Made by a program: the position numbers and the translations under genes. Below, piece by piece: positions 44,153-52,174 of a stretch of DNA of 64,000 bases; position 1 is the first letter of the stretch; every line of letters starts with the position of its first letter. The notes under the pieces are model-generated. The model ran no database searches. It was given only the letters and a program-made list of their open reading frames with translations, and was not told the DNA's origin. The stretch is from Sphingomonas sp. SCN 67-18 (lineage in GTDB: Bacteria > Pseudomonadota > Alphaproteobacteria > Sphingomonadales > Sphingomonadaceae): assembly GCF_001724715.1 (NCBI RefSeq), contig NZ_MEFG01000014.1:1-64000 (forward strand), in the 5' to 3' direction.

Positions 44153-45202
44153 CTATTGGAGATCGCTCCCGTCCATCACCTTCGATGATTTTATCGTCGC
44201 CGCGACGGTCGCTTCCATTTCCTTATGCGGGGGGATCAAGCCCTTCGGAGCCAGATATCCTCCCTCTGCCGAGCCTTTGGCGAACTCGGCGACATATTCC
44301 ATCAATCCCGGCACCGCCCCGATATGCGCCTTTTTGATATAGATATACATGGCCCGAGAGCCCGGATATTGCTCGGACGTGATCGTTTCCATCGAAGGCG
44401 ATACGCCATCGATGGTGAGAGCGCGGATCTTGTCGCGATTGCCGTCCAGATAGCTGAAACCGAAGGCCCCGATGCTCGTGGGGTTCGTGGTGAGTTTGGA
44501 AATGATCAAATTGTCGTTTTCGCCCTGTTCGACGTAGTATGGCGACCCGCGAAGGGTTCCGCATATCTTCTTGTGCTTTTCTTCGTCGCTTGACTTCAGG
44601 GCTTTCATGGCCGGGTCTTTGTCGCAGCCTGCCATCAACAACAGTTCCTTGAAGCTATCGTAGGTGCCGCTTGTCGAAGGGGGACCAAGTACCGAAATCG
44701 CGATCGCGGGAAGCGCCGGATTGACCTCCTTCCAGGTCTTGGCAGTGTTGGGTTTGCCATAGGGAGTAGCGGCGAGCGCCTTGTAGACGTCCACGAGGGT
44801 CAGCGCCATTTCCGGACCCTTGGTCGATTGCCCGAAAGCAAGCCCGTCATATCCGATTTGTATCTCGATGATATCCTTGACGCCGTTGGCTTGGCATCGG
44901 TCGAATTCCGACTTTTTCATCCGGCGCGAAGCATTGGAGATATCGGGTGTCTTCGGGCCGACGCCCTGGCAGAAGCGCTCGAAGCCACCGCCAGTGCCCG
45001 TCGCATCGATCTTGGGAGTTTTGTTGCCGGTCGCTTCGGCGAATTTTTCGGCCACGGCGGTCGCGAAGGGATAGACGGTCGAAGACCCGACGGCAGCGAT
45101 ATAGTCTCGTGTATCGCCTCCGGACGAAGCCTGGTCCTCGCAGGCGGCGAGGAGCAGAGTGGAAGATGCAACGCCAACAGCGAGAATGGATCTATGCAGC
45201 AT
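44153..45202 (-). CDS. pstS: Phosphate-binding lipoprotein, PstS-like
   Basis: The 349-residue protein has a lipobox (STLLLAAC) and a PBP fold of the PstS type. Visible segments are IAAVGSSTVYPFATAVAEKF, then GTGGGFERFCQGVG and ISNASRRMKKSEF, which form the phosphate pocket, and LGPPSTSGTYDSFKELLL. It has extra Cys residues (FCQGV, DRCQA, AGCDKD, KICG) expected to form disulfides. AAGGAAA precedes the ATG at 45202. No pstCAB genes are nearby, so it would hand phosphate to a chromosomal transporter. Position beside the ars operon fits selective phosphate import under arsenate. Confidence 0.88.
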   Translation of the reverse strand: MLHRSILAVGVASSTLLLAACEDQASSGGDTRDYIAAVGSSTVYPFATAVAEKFAEATGNKTPKIDATGTGGGFERFCQGVGPKTPDISNASRRMKKSEFDRCQANGVKDIIEIQIGYDGLAFGQSTKGPEMALTLVDVYKALAATPYGKPNTAKTWKEVNPALPAIAISVLGPPSTSGTYDSFKELLLMAGCDKDPAMKALKSSDEEKHKKICGTLRGSPYYVEQGENDNLIISKLTTNPTSIGAFGFSYLDGNRDKIRALTIDGVSPSMETITSEQYPGSRAMYIYIKKAHIGAVPGLMEYVAEFAKGSAEGGYLAPKGLIPPHKEMEATVAATIKSSKVMDGSDLQ

Positions 45203-45543
45203 GGTGTTTTCCTTCGGGGGAGGGAACGAGCGCGAGAGCTTCCCCGGAGCCTCTCGCTTGATGAAATTGGGACAAGGCTCCCGGCCTTTGGGAGCCCCAT
45301 GTCTCCGCACCGCGAGGCGAGCTTTGACCATCGGAAAGGAGCAGTATCGCTGTTGTTGGCCTGGTCATCGGAATCTCCGGCGCCGGCGCCGGCTTCGGCG
45401 CCGGGTCGAGGATCGGTGCGCCCGTTCGAGAAGGTCGAGAATATTGATTTGCCTCGCGGCGCGGCCGCAAAAAAAGCGAAACGCCGATAAACATGCGCTG
45501 CCCTGCGCGGCTTTTGTCCGGAAGATGTCCGGCAGCCGGCCCA
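45203..45543. other. Intergenic region between arsH and pstS with two hairpins
   Basis: No supported gene lies here; frames present are shadows. Two inverted repeats are visible: GGCTCCC/GGGAGCC (45276-45296, 7-nt loop) in the leader of pstS, and CCGGCGCC/GGCGCCGG (45383-45404). Just after arsH the minus strand has CGCTTTTTTTGCGG, a possible weak terminator. No clear Pho box is seen. A separate promoter for pstS is likely within this stretch. Confidence 0.5.
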
Positions 45544-46359
45544 CTATTCGCCCGAAGCTGCCGCAACGGGCGGTTGGGCCTCGCCTGCCTTGTCGATCGA
45601 CCCCAGAATTGCCGCAACGCCCGTCCTGGATTCCGTTGTATCGACACGGTCGCCGCGATCCTTGCGCTCGGAGTAGCGGTCGACGAGTTGATCGGCATGG
45701 CCGCGTGTCAGTACGGTAAAGCGCACCAGCTCCTCGGCAACGTCCACAATCCGGTCATAATAGCTCGACGGCAGCATCCGGCCCGCTTCGTCGAATTCCT
45801 GATAGGCCTTGGCGACGCTCGACTGGTTGGGAATGGTGATCATCCGCATCCAGCGCCCGAGGATGCGCAGCGTATTGACGCTGTTGAAAGACTGCGATCC
45901 GGCCGACACCTGCATCACCGCGAGCGTGCGCCCCTGTGTCGGTCGGAGGCCCTTGTAGGCGAGAGGGAGATGATCGACCTGCGCCTTCATGATACCGGTG
46001 ATCTGGCCGTGCCGTTCCGGACTGCACCAGACCTGGCCTTCGGACCAGATGGAGTGCTGCCTCAGCTCCTCGACCGCCGGATGATCGTCGTCGGCAATCT
46101 GATCGGGCAGCGGCAGGTCGGACGGATCGAAGATGCGCGTCTCGCAGCCGAAGAGCTGGAGCAGGCGAGCGGTCTCCTCGACGACAAGGCGCGAATAGGA
46201 GCGCTCGCGCAGGGATCCGTAGAGCAGCAGGATGCGCGGCGCCGGATCGAGTGGTCCAAGGCCGAGCGCGGGCTGCGCGCGGAGATATTCGCAGCTGAGC
46301 GCCGGGAGGTGGTCGGGATCGGTAAGTGCGCGCAAGCGCGTGAATTGGGGTTCGGTCAT
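45544..46359 (-). CDS. arsH: ArsH, NADPH-dependent FMN oxidoreductase of arsenic resistance
   Basis: The 271-residue flavoprotein has the FMN phosphate loop [14 protein letters not shown] (45-58), [20 protein letters not shown] and the [20 protein letters not shown] region, all typical of ArsH. ArsH oxidises trivalent organoarsenicals and protects against methylarsenite. The C-terminal 30 residues (from [16 protein letters not shown]) are variable. It is the last gene of the arsR-arsC-arsC-acr3-arsH operon, starting three bases after the acr3 stop. Confidence 0.92.
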   Translation of the reverse strand: MTEPQFTRLRALTDPDHLPALSCEYLRAQPALGLGPLDPAPRILLLYGSLRERSYSRLVVEETARLLQLFGCETRIFDPSDLPLPDQIADDDHPAVEELRQHSIWSEGQVWCSPERHGQITGIMKAQVDHLPLAYKGLRPTQGRTLAVMQVSAGSQSFNSVNTLRILGRWMRMITIPNQSSVAKAYQEFDEAGRMLPSSYYDRIVDVAEELVRFTVLTRGHADQLVDRYSERKDRGDRVDTTESRTGVAAILGSIDKAGEAQPPVAAASGE

Positions 46360-46362
46360 TGG

Positions 46363-47427
46363 TCAGGCCTCCGAAGGCGTGCTTGCGGGGAACCAGTGGC
46401 GTCCGAGGCGGAAAGCAACGCTGACGAGCAGGATGAGAACGGGGACTTCGACGAGCGGGCCGATGACCGCCGCGAAGGCGACCGGCGAGGCAAGGCCGAA
46501 GGCGGCGATTGCGACCGCGATCGCTAGCTCGAAATTATTGCCCGCGGCTGTGAAGGCGACAGCGGTGGTGCGCGGATAATCGGCCTCGATGAGTTTCCCC
46601 ATCCAGAAGCTGATCAGGAACTGCACGACAAAATAGACGGTGAGCGGAATGGCGATCCGGATCACGTCGCCGGGGATGGTCAGAATCTCGCTGCCCTTGA
46701 GACTGAACATCGCGACGATGGTGAAGAGCAGGGCGACGAGCGTTATCGGACCGATCTTCGGCAGGAAGCGCGTCTCGTACCATTCCTCACCCTTTGCGCG
46801 GGCGAGGAAGCGGCGCGTTAGGTAGCCGGCGAGAAAGGGGATGCCGAGATAAATGAGCACGGCCTCGGCGATCGTCCAGAAACTGACGTCTATGACGCTG
46901 CCTTCGAGCCCGAAGAGCGGCGGCAGGATTGTCAGGAAGAACCAGGCGTAGACGCTGAAGAAGAGAATCTGAAAGATCGAGTTGAAGGCGACGAGCGCCG
47001 CGACATATTGATTATCGCCCTTCGCAAGCTGGTTCCAGACGATGACCATCGCGATGCAGCGCGCAAGACCAATCAGGATGAGACCGGTCATATATTCGGG
47101 TTTGTCGGCGAGGAAGATGACCGCGAGCGCGAACATCAGGACCGGACCGATGATCCAGTTCTGGACGAGCGAAATGGCGAGAACGCGCTTGTCCTCGAAC
47201 ACGCGCGGCAGTTCGTCATATCGCACGCGCGCTAGCGGCGGATACATCATGAGGATAAGGCCGATGGCGATCGGGATATTCGTCGATCCGATCGACATCG
47301 CATCGATCGCAGCGGGGAGGCCTTTGAACAGCGATCCCAGGAGGACGCCGAGCGCCATCGCGAGGAAGATCCAGAGCGTCAGATAGCGATCGAGGAACGA
47401 CAGGCGTTCGCGCTTGGTGTCAGTCAT
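46363..47427 (-). CDS. acr3: Arsenite efflux transporter of the ACR3 family
   Basis: The 354-residue membrane protein has ten hydrophobic helices. The conserved Cys of helix 4 lies in [20 protein letters not shown] and the conserved Glu of helix 9 in [14 protein letters not shown]. It expels arsenite using the proton gradient. The start at 47427 has GGAGACGG before it; the frame upstream is not coding. It lies ten bases after the ArsC (glutaredoxin type) stop. Sometimes annotated arsB, but it is not of the ArsB antiporter fold. Confidence 0.94.
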   Translation of the reverse strand: MTDTKRERLSFLDRYLTLWIFLAMALGVLLGSLFKGLPAAIDAMSIGSTNIPIAIGLILMMYPPLARVRYDELPRVFEDKRVLAISLVQNWIIGPVLMFALAVIFLADKPEYMTGLILIGLARCIAMVIVWNQLAKGDNQYVAALVAFNSIFQILFFSVYAWFFLTILPPLFGLEGSVIDVSFWTIAEAVLIYLGIPFLAGYLTRRFLARAKGEEWYETRFLPKIGPITLVALLFTIVAMFSLKGSEILTIPGDVIRIAIPLTVYFVVQFLISFWMGKLIEADYPRTTAVAFTAAGNNFELAIAVAIAAFGLASPVAFAAVIGPLVEVPVLILLVSVAFRLGRHWFPASTPSEA

Positions 47428-47437
47428 GACCGTCTCC

Positions 47438-47869
47438 TCAGGCCTGGACGCGATTGCCGTCGGCATCGACGACCTGTTCGCCGTCTTCCTTGGTGAAGGC
47501 GCCGAGTTGCGGTGCGGGGAGGATGTCGAGCACGGCCTCGGACGGGCGGCAGAGTTTTACCCCGAGCGGTGTCACGACAAGTGGTCGGTTGATGAGGACG
47601 GGATGCTCCATCATCGCATCGATGAGGGAGCTATCGCTGAGACTTTCGTCTCCGAGGCCGAGTTCGGCATAAGGCGTTCCCCTTTCGCGCAGGAGATCGC
47701 GGGGTGTGATCCCGGCGCGTTCGATCATTTGCTCGAGCAGCGCGCGCGATGGCGGCGTCTTCAGATACTCGACGACATGCGGTTCGATCCCCGCATTGCG
47801 GATAAGCGCGAGCGTATTGCGCGACGTGCCGCATTCGGGATTGTGATAGATGATGATGTCGGCCGTCAT
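47438..47869 (-). CDS. arsC: Arsenate reductase, glutaredoxin-coupled (E. coli ArsC type)
   Basis: The 143-residue enzyme has the catalytic Cys12 in [15 protein letters not shown], the arginines that bind arsenate in [16 protein letters not shown], and the usual end. It uses glutathione and glutaredoxin to reduce arsenate to arsenite. Its start overlaps the stop of the other arsC by four bases (ATGA). Confidence 0.93.
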   Translation of the reverse strand: MTADIIIYHNPECGTSRNTLALIRNAGIEPHVVEYLKTPPSRALLEQMIERAGITPRDLLRERGTPYAELGLGDESLSDSSLIDAMMEHPVLINRPLVVTPLGVKLCRPSEAVLDILPAPQLGAFTKEDGEQVVDADGNRVQA

Positions 47870-48387
47870 GCGCCCGTCTCCCGCCCGCTGGTCGCTCCTT
47901 CGCTGCGGCCGATTTCCTTCAGCTTTCGCTCCATCGCCATCTCGTCGATGGCCTGGTGCGGCAATGCGAGGAAGAGCGAGATGCGGTTCGAGAGGTAATG
48001 GAGCGCATGTTCGAACGCTTCGCGCTGGCCCGGACCTTCGACCGCGGCAGGGTCCTCGATGCCCCAATGCGCATTCATCGGCTTGCCCGGCCAAATGGGG
48101 CAGGTCTCGCCAGCGGCATTGTCGCAGACGGTGAAGATGAAGTCGAGCTTCGGAGCGTCCGGACCGGCAAACTCGTCCCAGCTCTTCGAACGGAGGTCTC
48201 CCGTCTCGAAGCCGAGATCGCCGAGGAGCGCCAGCGCTTGGGGATGAACCTCACCCTTGGGGAAGCTCCCGGCGCTGTAGGCGCGAAAGCGCCCCTTGCC
48301 ATCGCGGTTCAGCAGCGCCTCAGCGAGGATCGAACGCGCGCTGTTGCCGGTGCACAGGAACAGCACATTATAAATCTTGTCGGTCAT
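47866..48387 (-). CDS. arsC: Arsenate reductase, thioredoxin-coupled (low-MW phosphatase fold)
   Basis: The 173-residue protein has the phosphate loop LFLCTGNSARS with nucleophilic Cys and the redox pair in FTVCDNAAGETCPIWPG, equivalent to Cys82/Cys89 of the S. aureus enzyme. It uses thioredoxin. It is unrelated in fold to the next gene's product, so the operon encodes two independent arsenate reductases. A C-terminal helical extension of about 25 residues follows the family core. Confidence 0.93.
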   Translation of the reverse strand: MTDKIYNVLFLCTGNSARSILAEALLNRDGKGRFRAYSAGSFPKGEVHPQALALLGDLGFETGDLRSKSWDEFAGPDAPKLDFIFTVCDNAAGETCPIWPGKPMNAHWGIEDPAAVEGPGQREAFEHALHYLSNRISLFLALPHQAIDEMAMERKLKEIGRSEGATSGRETGA

Positions 48388-48417
48388 GAAATTCTCCTTC
48401 GACGCCGATTGCGTCGA

Positions 48418-48747
48418 TCAGCAGCAGGAAAGTTCGGCGAGGAGCGGCTCGCAAAGCTCGGCGCGGCCCTGGCAGCAGTCCTTTGCAAGGAAGAGCATCA
48501 GCTCGCGGAGCGTGTCGATCTCGGCGCGCTGGATCTGCTGCCGGCCCCGCTTCTCGGACTTGACGAGTCCGGCTCTGGCGAGAACCGCGAGATGGGTCGA
48601 AAAGGTGCTTTGTGTGAGACCTGATGCACGAACTAGCTCGCCGGTCGACAGACCCTCGGGTTCGTGCTGGACGAGCAGACGAAAAGCCTCAAGGCGAGTG
48701 GGATGTGCGAGTGCGGCCAAAGCCGACAGTGCCGAATCGCTGGTCAT
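48418..48747 (-). CDS. arsR: Arsenite-responsive repressor ArsR
   Basis: The 109-residue protein has a winged helix (LSTGELVRASGLTQSTFSTH, LAVLARAGLVKSEKRGRQQI). The arsenite site is C-terminal in the pattern DCCQGRAELC, matching the Cys95/96/102 arrangement of the Acidithiobacillus-type ArsR rather than the E. coli CVC motif. Further Cys residues end the protein (LSCC). The ATG at 48747 is chosen over upstream starts for the family N-terminus (MTSDSALSALAALAHPTRLE). It represses the operon it heads. Confidence 0.93.
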   Translation of the reverse strand: MTSDSALSALAALAHPTRLEAFRLLVQHEPEGLSTGELVRASGLTQSTFSTHLAVLARAGLVKSEKRGRQQIQRAEIDTLRELMLFLAKDCCQGRAELCEPLLAELSCC

Positions 48748-48749
48748 TA

Positions 48750-48765
48750 ATCGGCAATACCCGAT
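48750..48765. promoter_or_regulatory. Candidate ArsR operator
   Basis: ATCGGCAATACCCGAT has 5-bp arms ATCGG and CCGAT around a 6-bp centre and lies three bases before the arsR ATG. Its location over the promoter/leader of the operon is right for autoregulation. Dyads of this size are also common by chance, and no strong -10 or -35 can be assigned nearby. Confidence 0.4.
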
Positions 48766-49365
48766 GCAATTGAAGACGTCAAATCCCATCGGAAAAAAAC
48801 GATGTTTACGTCGAAAAGGAGAGGGAAAAGCCTTCCCCTGACGGCCGGCCCCTTGATCCGTCCGTACCCTTTCCGCAAGGGCTGGCCGCCCCCGCGACGC
48901 CCCGGAAATTGTGCGCGGTTGAAAATGGGCGCTCGCTGCCGGCGGCAGGCGCCGACAGGGATCGCGCGTCTGCCTTGACCGCGCTGCGCACTCGGTCCGT
49001 CCGTCTTGGCGGGGCGGCGGCTAAGCACATCTGCGCACGCACGCCGCACCGCCTGCGGTCGCTCCGAGAGCGGGTCTGTTCTCACGATCCGCCGAAGCGG
49101 CGGATAAGCTCTTGTCGCTGACGATCATGTCGGCGCCGCGTTGAACGCGGCGGCGTTATCGATCGGCCTCCCGTCTGTCGCTGGGTTGGCCGGCTCTCCC
49201 CTCTGGGCGCGTCCCGGCGTCCCGCAAGCCGCTGCGCGGCTCTTCCTCTTCGTTTCAGCCCTTCGGGTGCGGGCCGCCTTCCTGGCCGCGCCCGGCAGGT
49301 CGTTCTCGCCGCCCACCCCGCTCCGCCGGGGGCCTGATGGTTAGGGGGCGGGAATGGAGGATAGC
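48766..49365. other. Non-coding GC-rich region upstream of the DUF2958 gene
   Basis: About 600 bp without a supported gene. Open frames here have arginine/proline-rich sequence and no recognisable start signals. A hairpin, ATCCGCCG/CGGCGGAT (49087-49105), is present, and the stretch ends with GGAGG before the DUF2958 ATG. Comparable long leaders before this module on sphingomonad plasmids are recalled but not verified. It must hold the promoter of DUF2958 and of the divergent ars operon. Confidence 0.5.
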
Positions 49366-49809
49366 ATGGGAAAGACCAACGAACGCCGTGATCGGCGCAA
49401 GCTCCTGTCCGTTGAACTTCATGATGCCTTACGCGCCAATGACGAGGCGCGACGTGCCGCCGTGATGGCGGGTGCGGTGGAGCCGGACTTCGTGCCGGTT
49501 GCCAAATTCTTCTCGCCGGTCGGTGCGGCGACGTGGCTCGCGACCGAATTGGGCGAGGATGGCGACACGCTGTTCGGCCTTGCCGATCTGGGTTTCGGCT
49601 GCCCCGAACTCGGTTCGTTCAGCCTGTCCGAACTGGCGTCGGTGCGGCTGCCCTTCGGTCTCGGCATCGAGCGCGATCTGGGTTTTGCGTCCGAGGTTCC
49701 GCTGTCGGGCTGGGCCGCTGCGGCGCGCCGCGCGGGATCGATCATCACCGCCGAACAGAATTTCCGCCGTGCCGCGCGCGGCGACGAACTTCCGAAGCCC
49801 AAAGGCTGA
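49366..49809 (+). CDS. DUF2958-domain protein
   Basis: The 147-residue protein contains VPVAKFFSPVGAATWLATEL, then LFGLADLGFGCPELGSFSLSEL and VRLPFGLGIERDLGF, the DUF2958 pattern found on many plasmids and integrative elements. The ATG at 49366 has GGAGG five bases before it, better than the ATG at 49354. The function is unknown; it is usually near ParB-like genes and here precedes one, separated by a group II intron. Confidence 0.85.
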   Translation: MGKTNERRDRRKLLSVELHDALRANDEARRAAVMAGAVEPDFVPVAKFFSPVGAATWLATELGEDGDTLFGLADLGFGCPELGSFSLSELASVRLPFGLGIERDLGFASEVPLSGWAAAARRAGSIITAEQNFRRAARGDELPKPKG

Positions 49810-49957
49810 GGCAGACGCGGGCGGCGCGTCTCGCCGCCGAACCTAAGCCGGTCCGCCCAATCGCGAAACTCGACGGACCGGCACCTTCCACAAAGAGGAG
49901 AGTAGGGATGGTACGCCATACCCCGTCACCGAGGCTGGTTTTACCATCCCTCTCGCC

Positions 49958-49991
49958 GAACCGGACGTGCGGGTTTCCCAGCATCCGGCTC
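49958..49991 (-). ncRNA. Group II intron domain V
   Basis: On the minus strand the 34-nt hairpin opens with GAGCCGGATGC and closes with GCACGTCCGGTTC. The outer stem GAGCCGG/CCGGTTC and the conserved bulge are visible. This is the catalytic core of group II introns. Confidence 0.88.
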
Positions 49992-50021
49992 TCCACGCGC
50001 GACCGGGGTCGCGGGTGTCCG

Positions 50022-51593
50022 TCAGACGGCGGCGCTGAGCCGCAGCATCGGCCAGAAGTCGGTGGGTCGGTCGCCCGTCCACGCTTCCGCGATGGTGTCC
50101 CATCCGTTGGTGATCTTGGTGCCCCGGTAGGGGTAGGGCGCTGTTGCGCCCTCCCAGAACCAGCGCAGGCCCGCATTGCCCTCTGTCCATCGCATCGGAC
50201 CATTCGGCTCCCTTTGGAAGAAGCGTCGCTTGACCGTCCGCGTGGTCTTCGGATGCTTTTTGCGCAGCCATTTGTAGATGCGCCACCACAGCCACCAGTC
50301 CAGTTTCCTAAACTCGCGGCGCGCCCGCATGGCGTGACGATAATAGGTTCGCCACCCCAGTATGAGCGGGTTGAGGTCGTCGATGATCGCGGACAAGGAG
50401 AGCCGAAGACTCGGCCTCTTCGTCCGCCCCTTGATCGTGTCGCGCAGACGCTGCAACCTGTCCAACGGGATCAGCAGCTTGCAGACGAACCGCCCGGTTC
50501 GGGTGGATCGCTTCTTCACGATCCGATAGCCGAGGAAGTCGAAGCCTTCTCGGATATCGGTAATCAAGGTCTTCTCGGGCGACAGCTCAAGACGCAGTTC
50601 CTCGCGGAGGAACGTCGCCAGCGCATCTTTCTCGGCTTCTGCCGCTGCCCTCGGCCCGGATACGAGCACGACGAAGTCGTCGGCGTATCGCACCATGTAG
50701 AAGGTTGCCTTCCCGCTGTTGTAATCGCGGGCGCGACGCTGGGTCGCACTGGTCACCGTCTCATAGGGGCCGGGCGTCCACCGTCGATATCGCTCCTCGA
50801 TTGCCGTCAGCATGATGTTCGACAGCAATGGCGATATGATGCCACCCTGCGGCGTTCCCGCGACAGGATGGCGGACGGTGCTCTCGACCATGATCCCCGC
50901 CCGCAGGAAGGCGAGCACGAGCCGCAGGACCTTGCGATCCGTAATGCGACGGCGCACCCGCTCCATGAGCCGGTGGTGGTCGATGTTGTCGAAGCATCCC
51001 TTGATGTCACCTTCGATCACATAGGTGACCCGCGTATCGCCCCAGCGACCGGGATTAACCTGCCGCTGGATTGTCGCGATGGCGTCGTGGGTGCTTCGAC
51101 CACGCCGGAAGCCGAACGAGGTCGGATAGAAGTCCGCCTCGAAGATCGGCTCCAGAACAAGCTTCAAAGCCATCTGTACCAAGCGGTCTTTCAGCGTAGG
51201 GATGCCCAGCGGTCGGAACCGGCCCGGCTTGCCCGGCTTCGGTATCCACCGCTGCCGGACAGGCTGTGGCCTGTAGGTTCCATCCCGAAGCTGCGCCTCG
51301 ATCTCGTCGAGGAAGCGCTCCACCCCGCCGCTACGCTGTTCGACCTGTATCCGCCCAACGCCATCCGTGCCGGGCGTCTTGCTGCCCGCGTTGCGGGCCA
51401 TCCGACGCCAGGCATAATTGAGCGTTCGGCGGTCACTCACCAGATTGAACACGTCCCCGAACCGCTTGTCCGGGGCCGCCTTACTCCACCGATACAGTTT
51501 GCTCTGCATGTCGAGGATAAACTCGGTATTCACCGCGCCGGGCTTCCGCCCACCTCCTGTCGGCTCACTGTATCCGCTGCCCCCCTTCGCCAT
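50022..51593 (-). CDS. ltrA: Group II intron reverse transcriptase/maturase
   Basis: The 523-residue protein has RT motifs RPLGIPTLKDRLVQMALKLV, EGDIKGCFDNIDHHRL, GTPQGGIISPLLSNIML and the active-site VRYADDFVVLV (near 303). A maturase domain follows (LNPLILGWRTYYRHAMRARR, W-rich) and an end resembling the GIIM type. There is no clear HNH endonuclease after it. It promotes splicing and retrohoming of the intron. The start may be later, at about 51509 (MQSKLYRWSKAAPDKR). It appears intact. Confidence 0.92.
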   Translation of the reverse strand: MAKGGSGYSEPTGGGRKPGAVNTEFILDMQSKLYRWSKAAPDKRFGDVFNLVSDRRTLNYAWRRMARNAGSKTPGTDGVGRIQVEQRSGGVERFLDEIEAQLRDGTYRPQPVRQRWIPKPGKPGRFRPLGIPTLKDRLVQMALKLVLEPIFEADFYPTSFGFRRGRSTHDAIATIQRQVNPGRWGDTRVTYVIEGDIKGCFDNIDHHRLMERVRRRITDRKVLRLVLAFLRAGIMVESTVRHPVAGTPQGGIISPLLSNIMLTAIEERYRRWTPGPYETVTSATQRRARDYNSGKATFYMVRYADDFVVLVSGPRAAAEAEKDALATFLREELRLELSPEKTLITDIREGFDFLGYRIVKKRSTRTGRFVCKLLIPLDRLQRLRDTIKGRTKRPSLRLSLSAIIDDLNPLILGWRTYYRHAMRARREFRKLDWWLWWRIYKWLRKKHPKTTRTVKRRFFQREPNGPMRWTEGNAGLRWFWEGATAPYPYRGTKITNGWDTIAEAWTGDRPTDFWPMLRLSAAV

Positions 51594-52174
51594 GTGAACG
51601 GCTTTCCCGCTCTCGGACTACTACGAGGGCTCCGCCCCACTTTGCCGCGATCATCGGTCGCTTCGATCATCTCCGGGGGAGATGCGGCAACGCGGTTCTT
51701 GGGTTCCATTGCTGACCTTTCACCTGCTGTAGGGACCGACTTTACCCCGTGTGGCAACGGGCCTGCGACCACCACAGTCATAGTCGCAGGCTGGCACGTG
51801 CATCGGCACGCACCCCTAGGCCGCACACCCCAAGGCTGGCCCGGCACACCACTGACCCGAAGGTCCAGCCGCCCACTTCCGCGTTGGCGACAGTCATACT
51901 CTAACGAGGCGTCAGACATCGGTTCGATTGCTCTTCCCTTGGCAGGTTCGCTCGCCGGGACACTTCGGATCGCGGAAGTTCACCGGTCCCCGGCTTTGGC
52001 AGGTTCTGCTCATTTATGGCTCGCCGGAAGCACCCGGTTCACCTCACCCGCCCGCTTTTCCCCCCGCGCTGCGTCGCGTTGGGCGCGAGGTCCTCCCCCT
52101 CGCAAGGTCAGTAACAGCTTTTAATGAAACGAATTTCTCCTTTCTTTTCAAACCCAACGCACAGGAAGAAGATC

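Larger units (their letters stand above)
49895..52047 (-). mobile_element. Group II intron (approximate limits)
   Basis: An intron-encoded reverse transcriptase on the minus strand is followed by a clear domain V (49958-49991) and a domain VI helix (GAGAG/CTCTC with GGATGGTA/TACCATCC) with a bulged A at 49903. The 3' end should be about 7-8 bases further, near 49895. At the other side GTGAG at 52047, followed by GTGAACCGGG, is the best 5' end and gives a length near 2.15 kb. The 51594-52040 stretch is then intron domains I-III, which explains why it has no gene. The 5' limit is an inference. Confidence 0.75.

Noticed and set aside
51594-52174. Possible gene upstream of the intron maturase
   Set aside because: Frames lack motifs; the stretch is explained as group II intron domains I-III.
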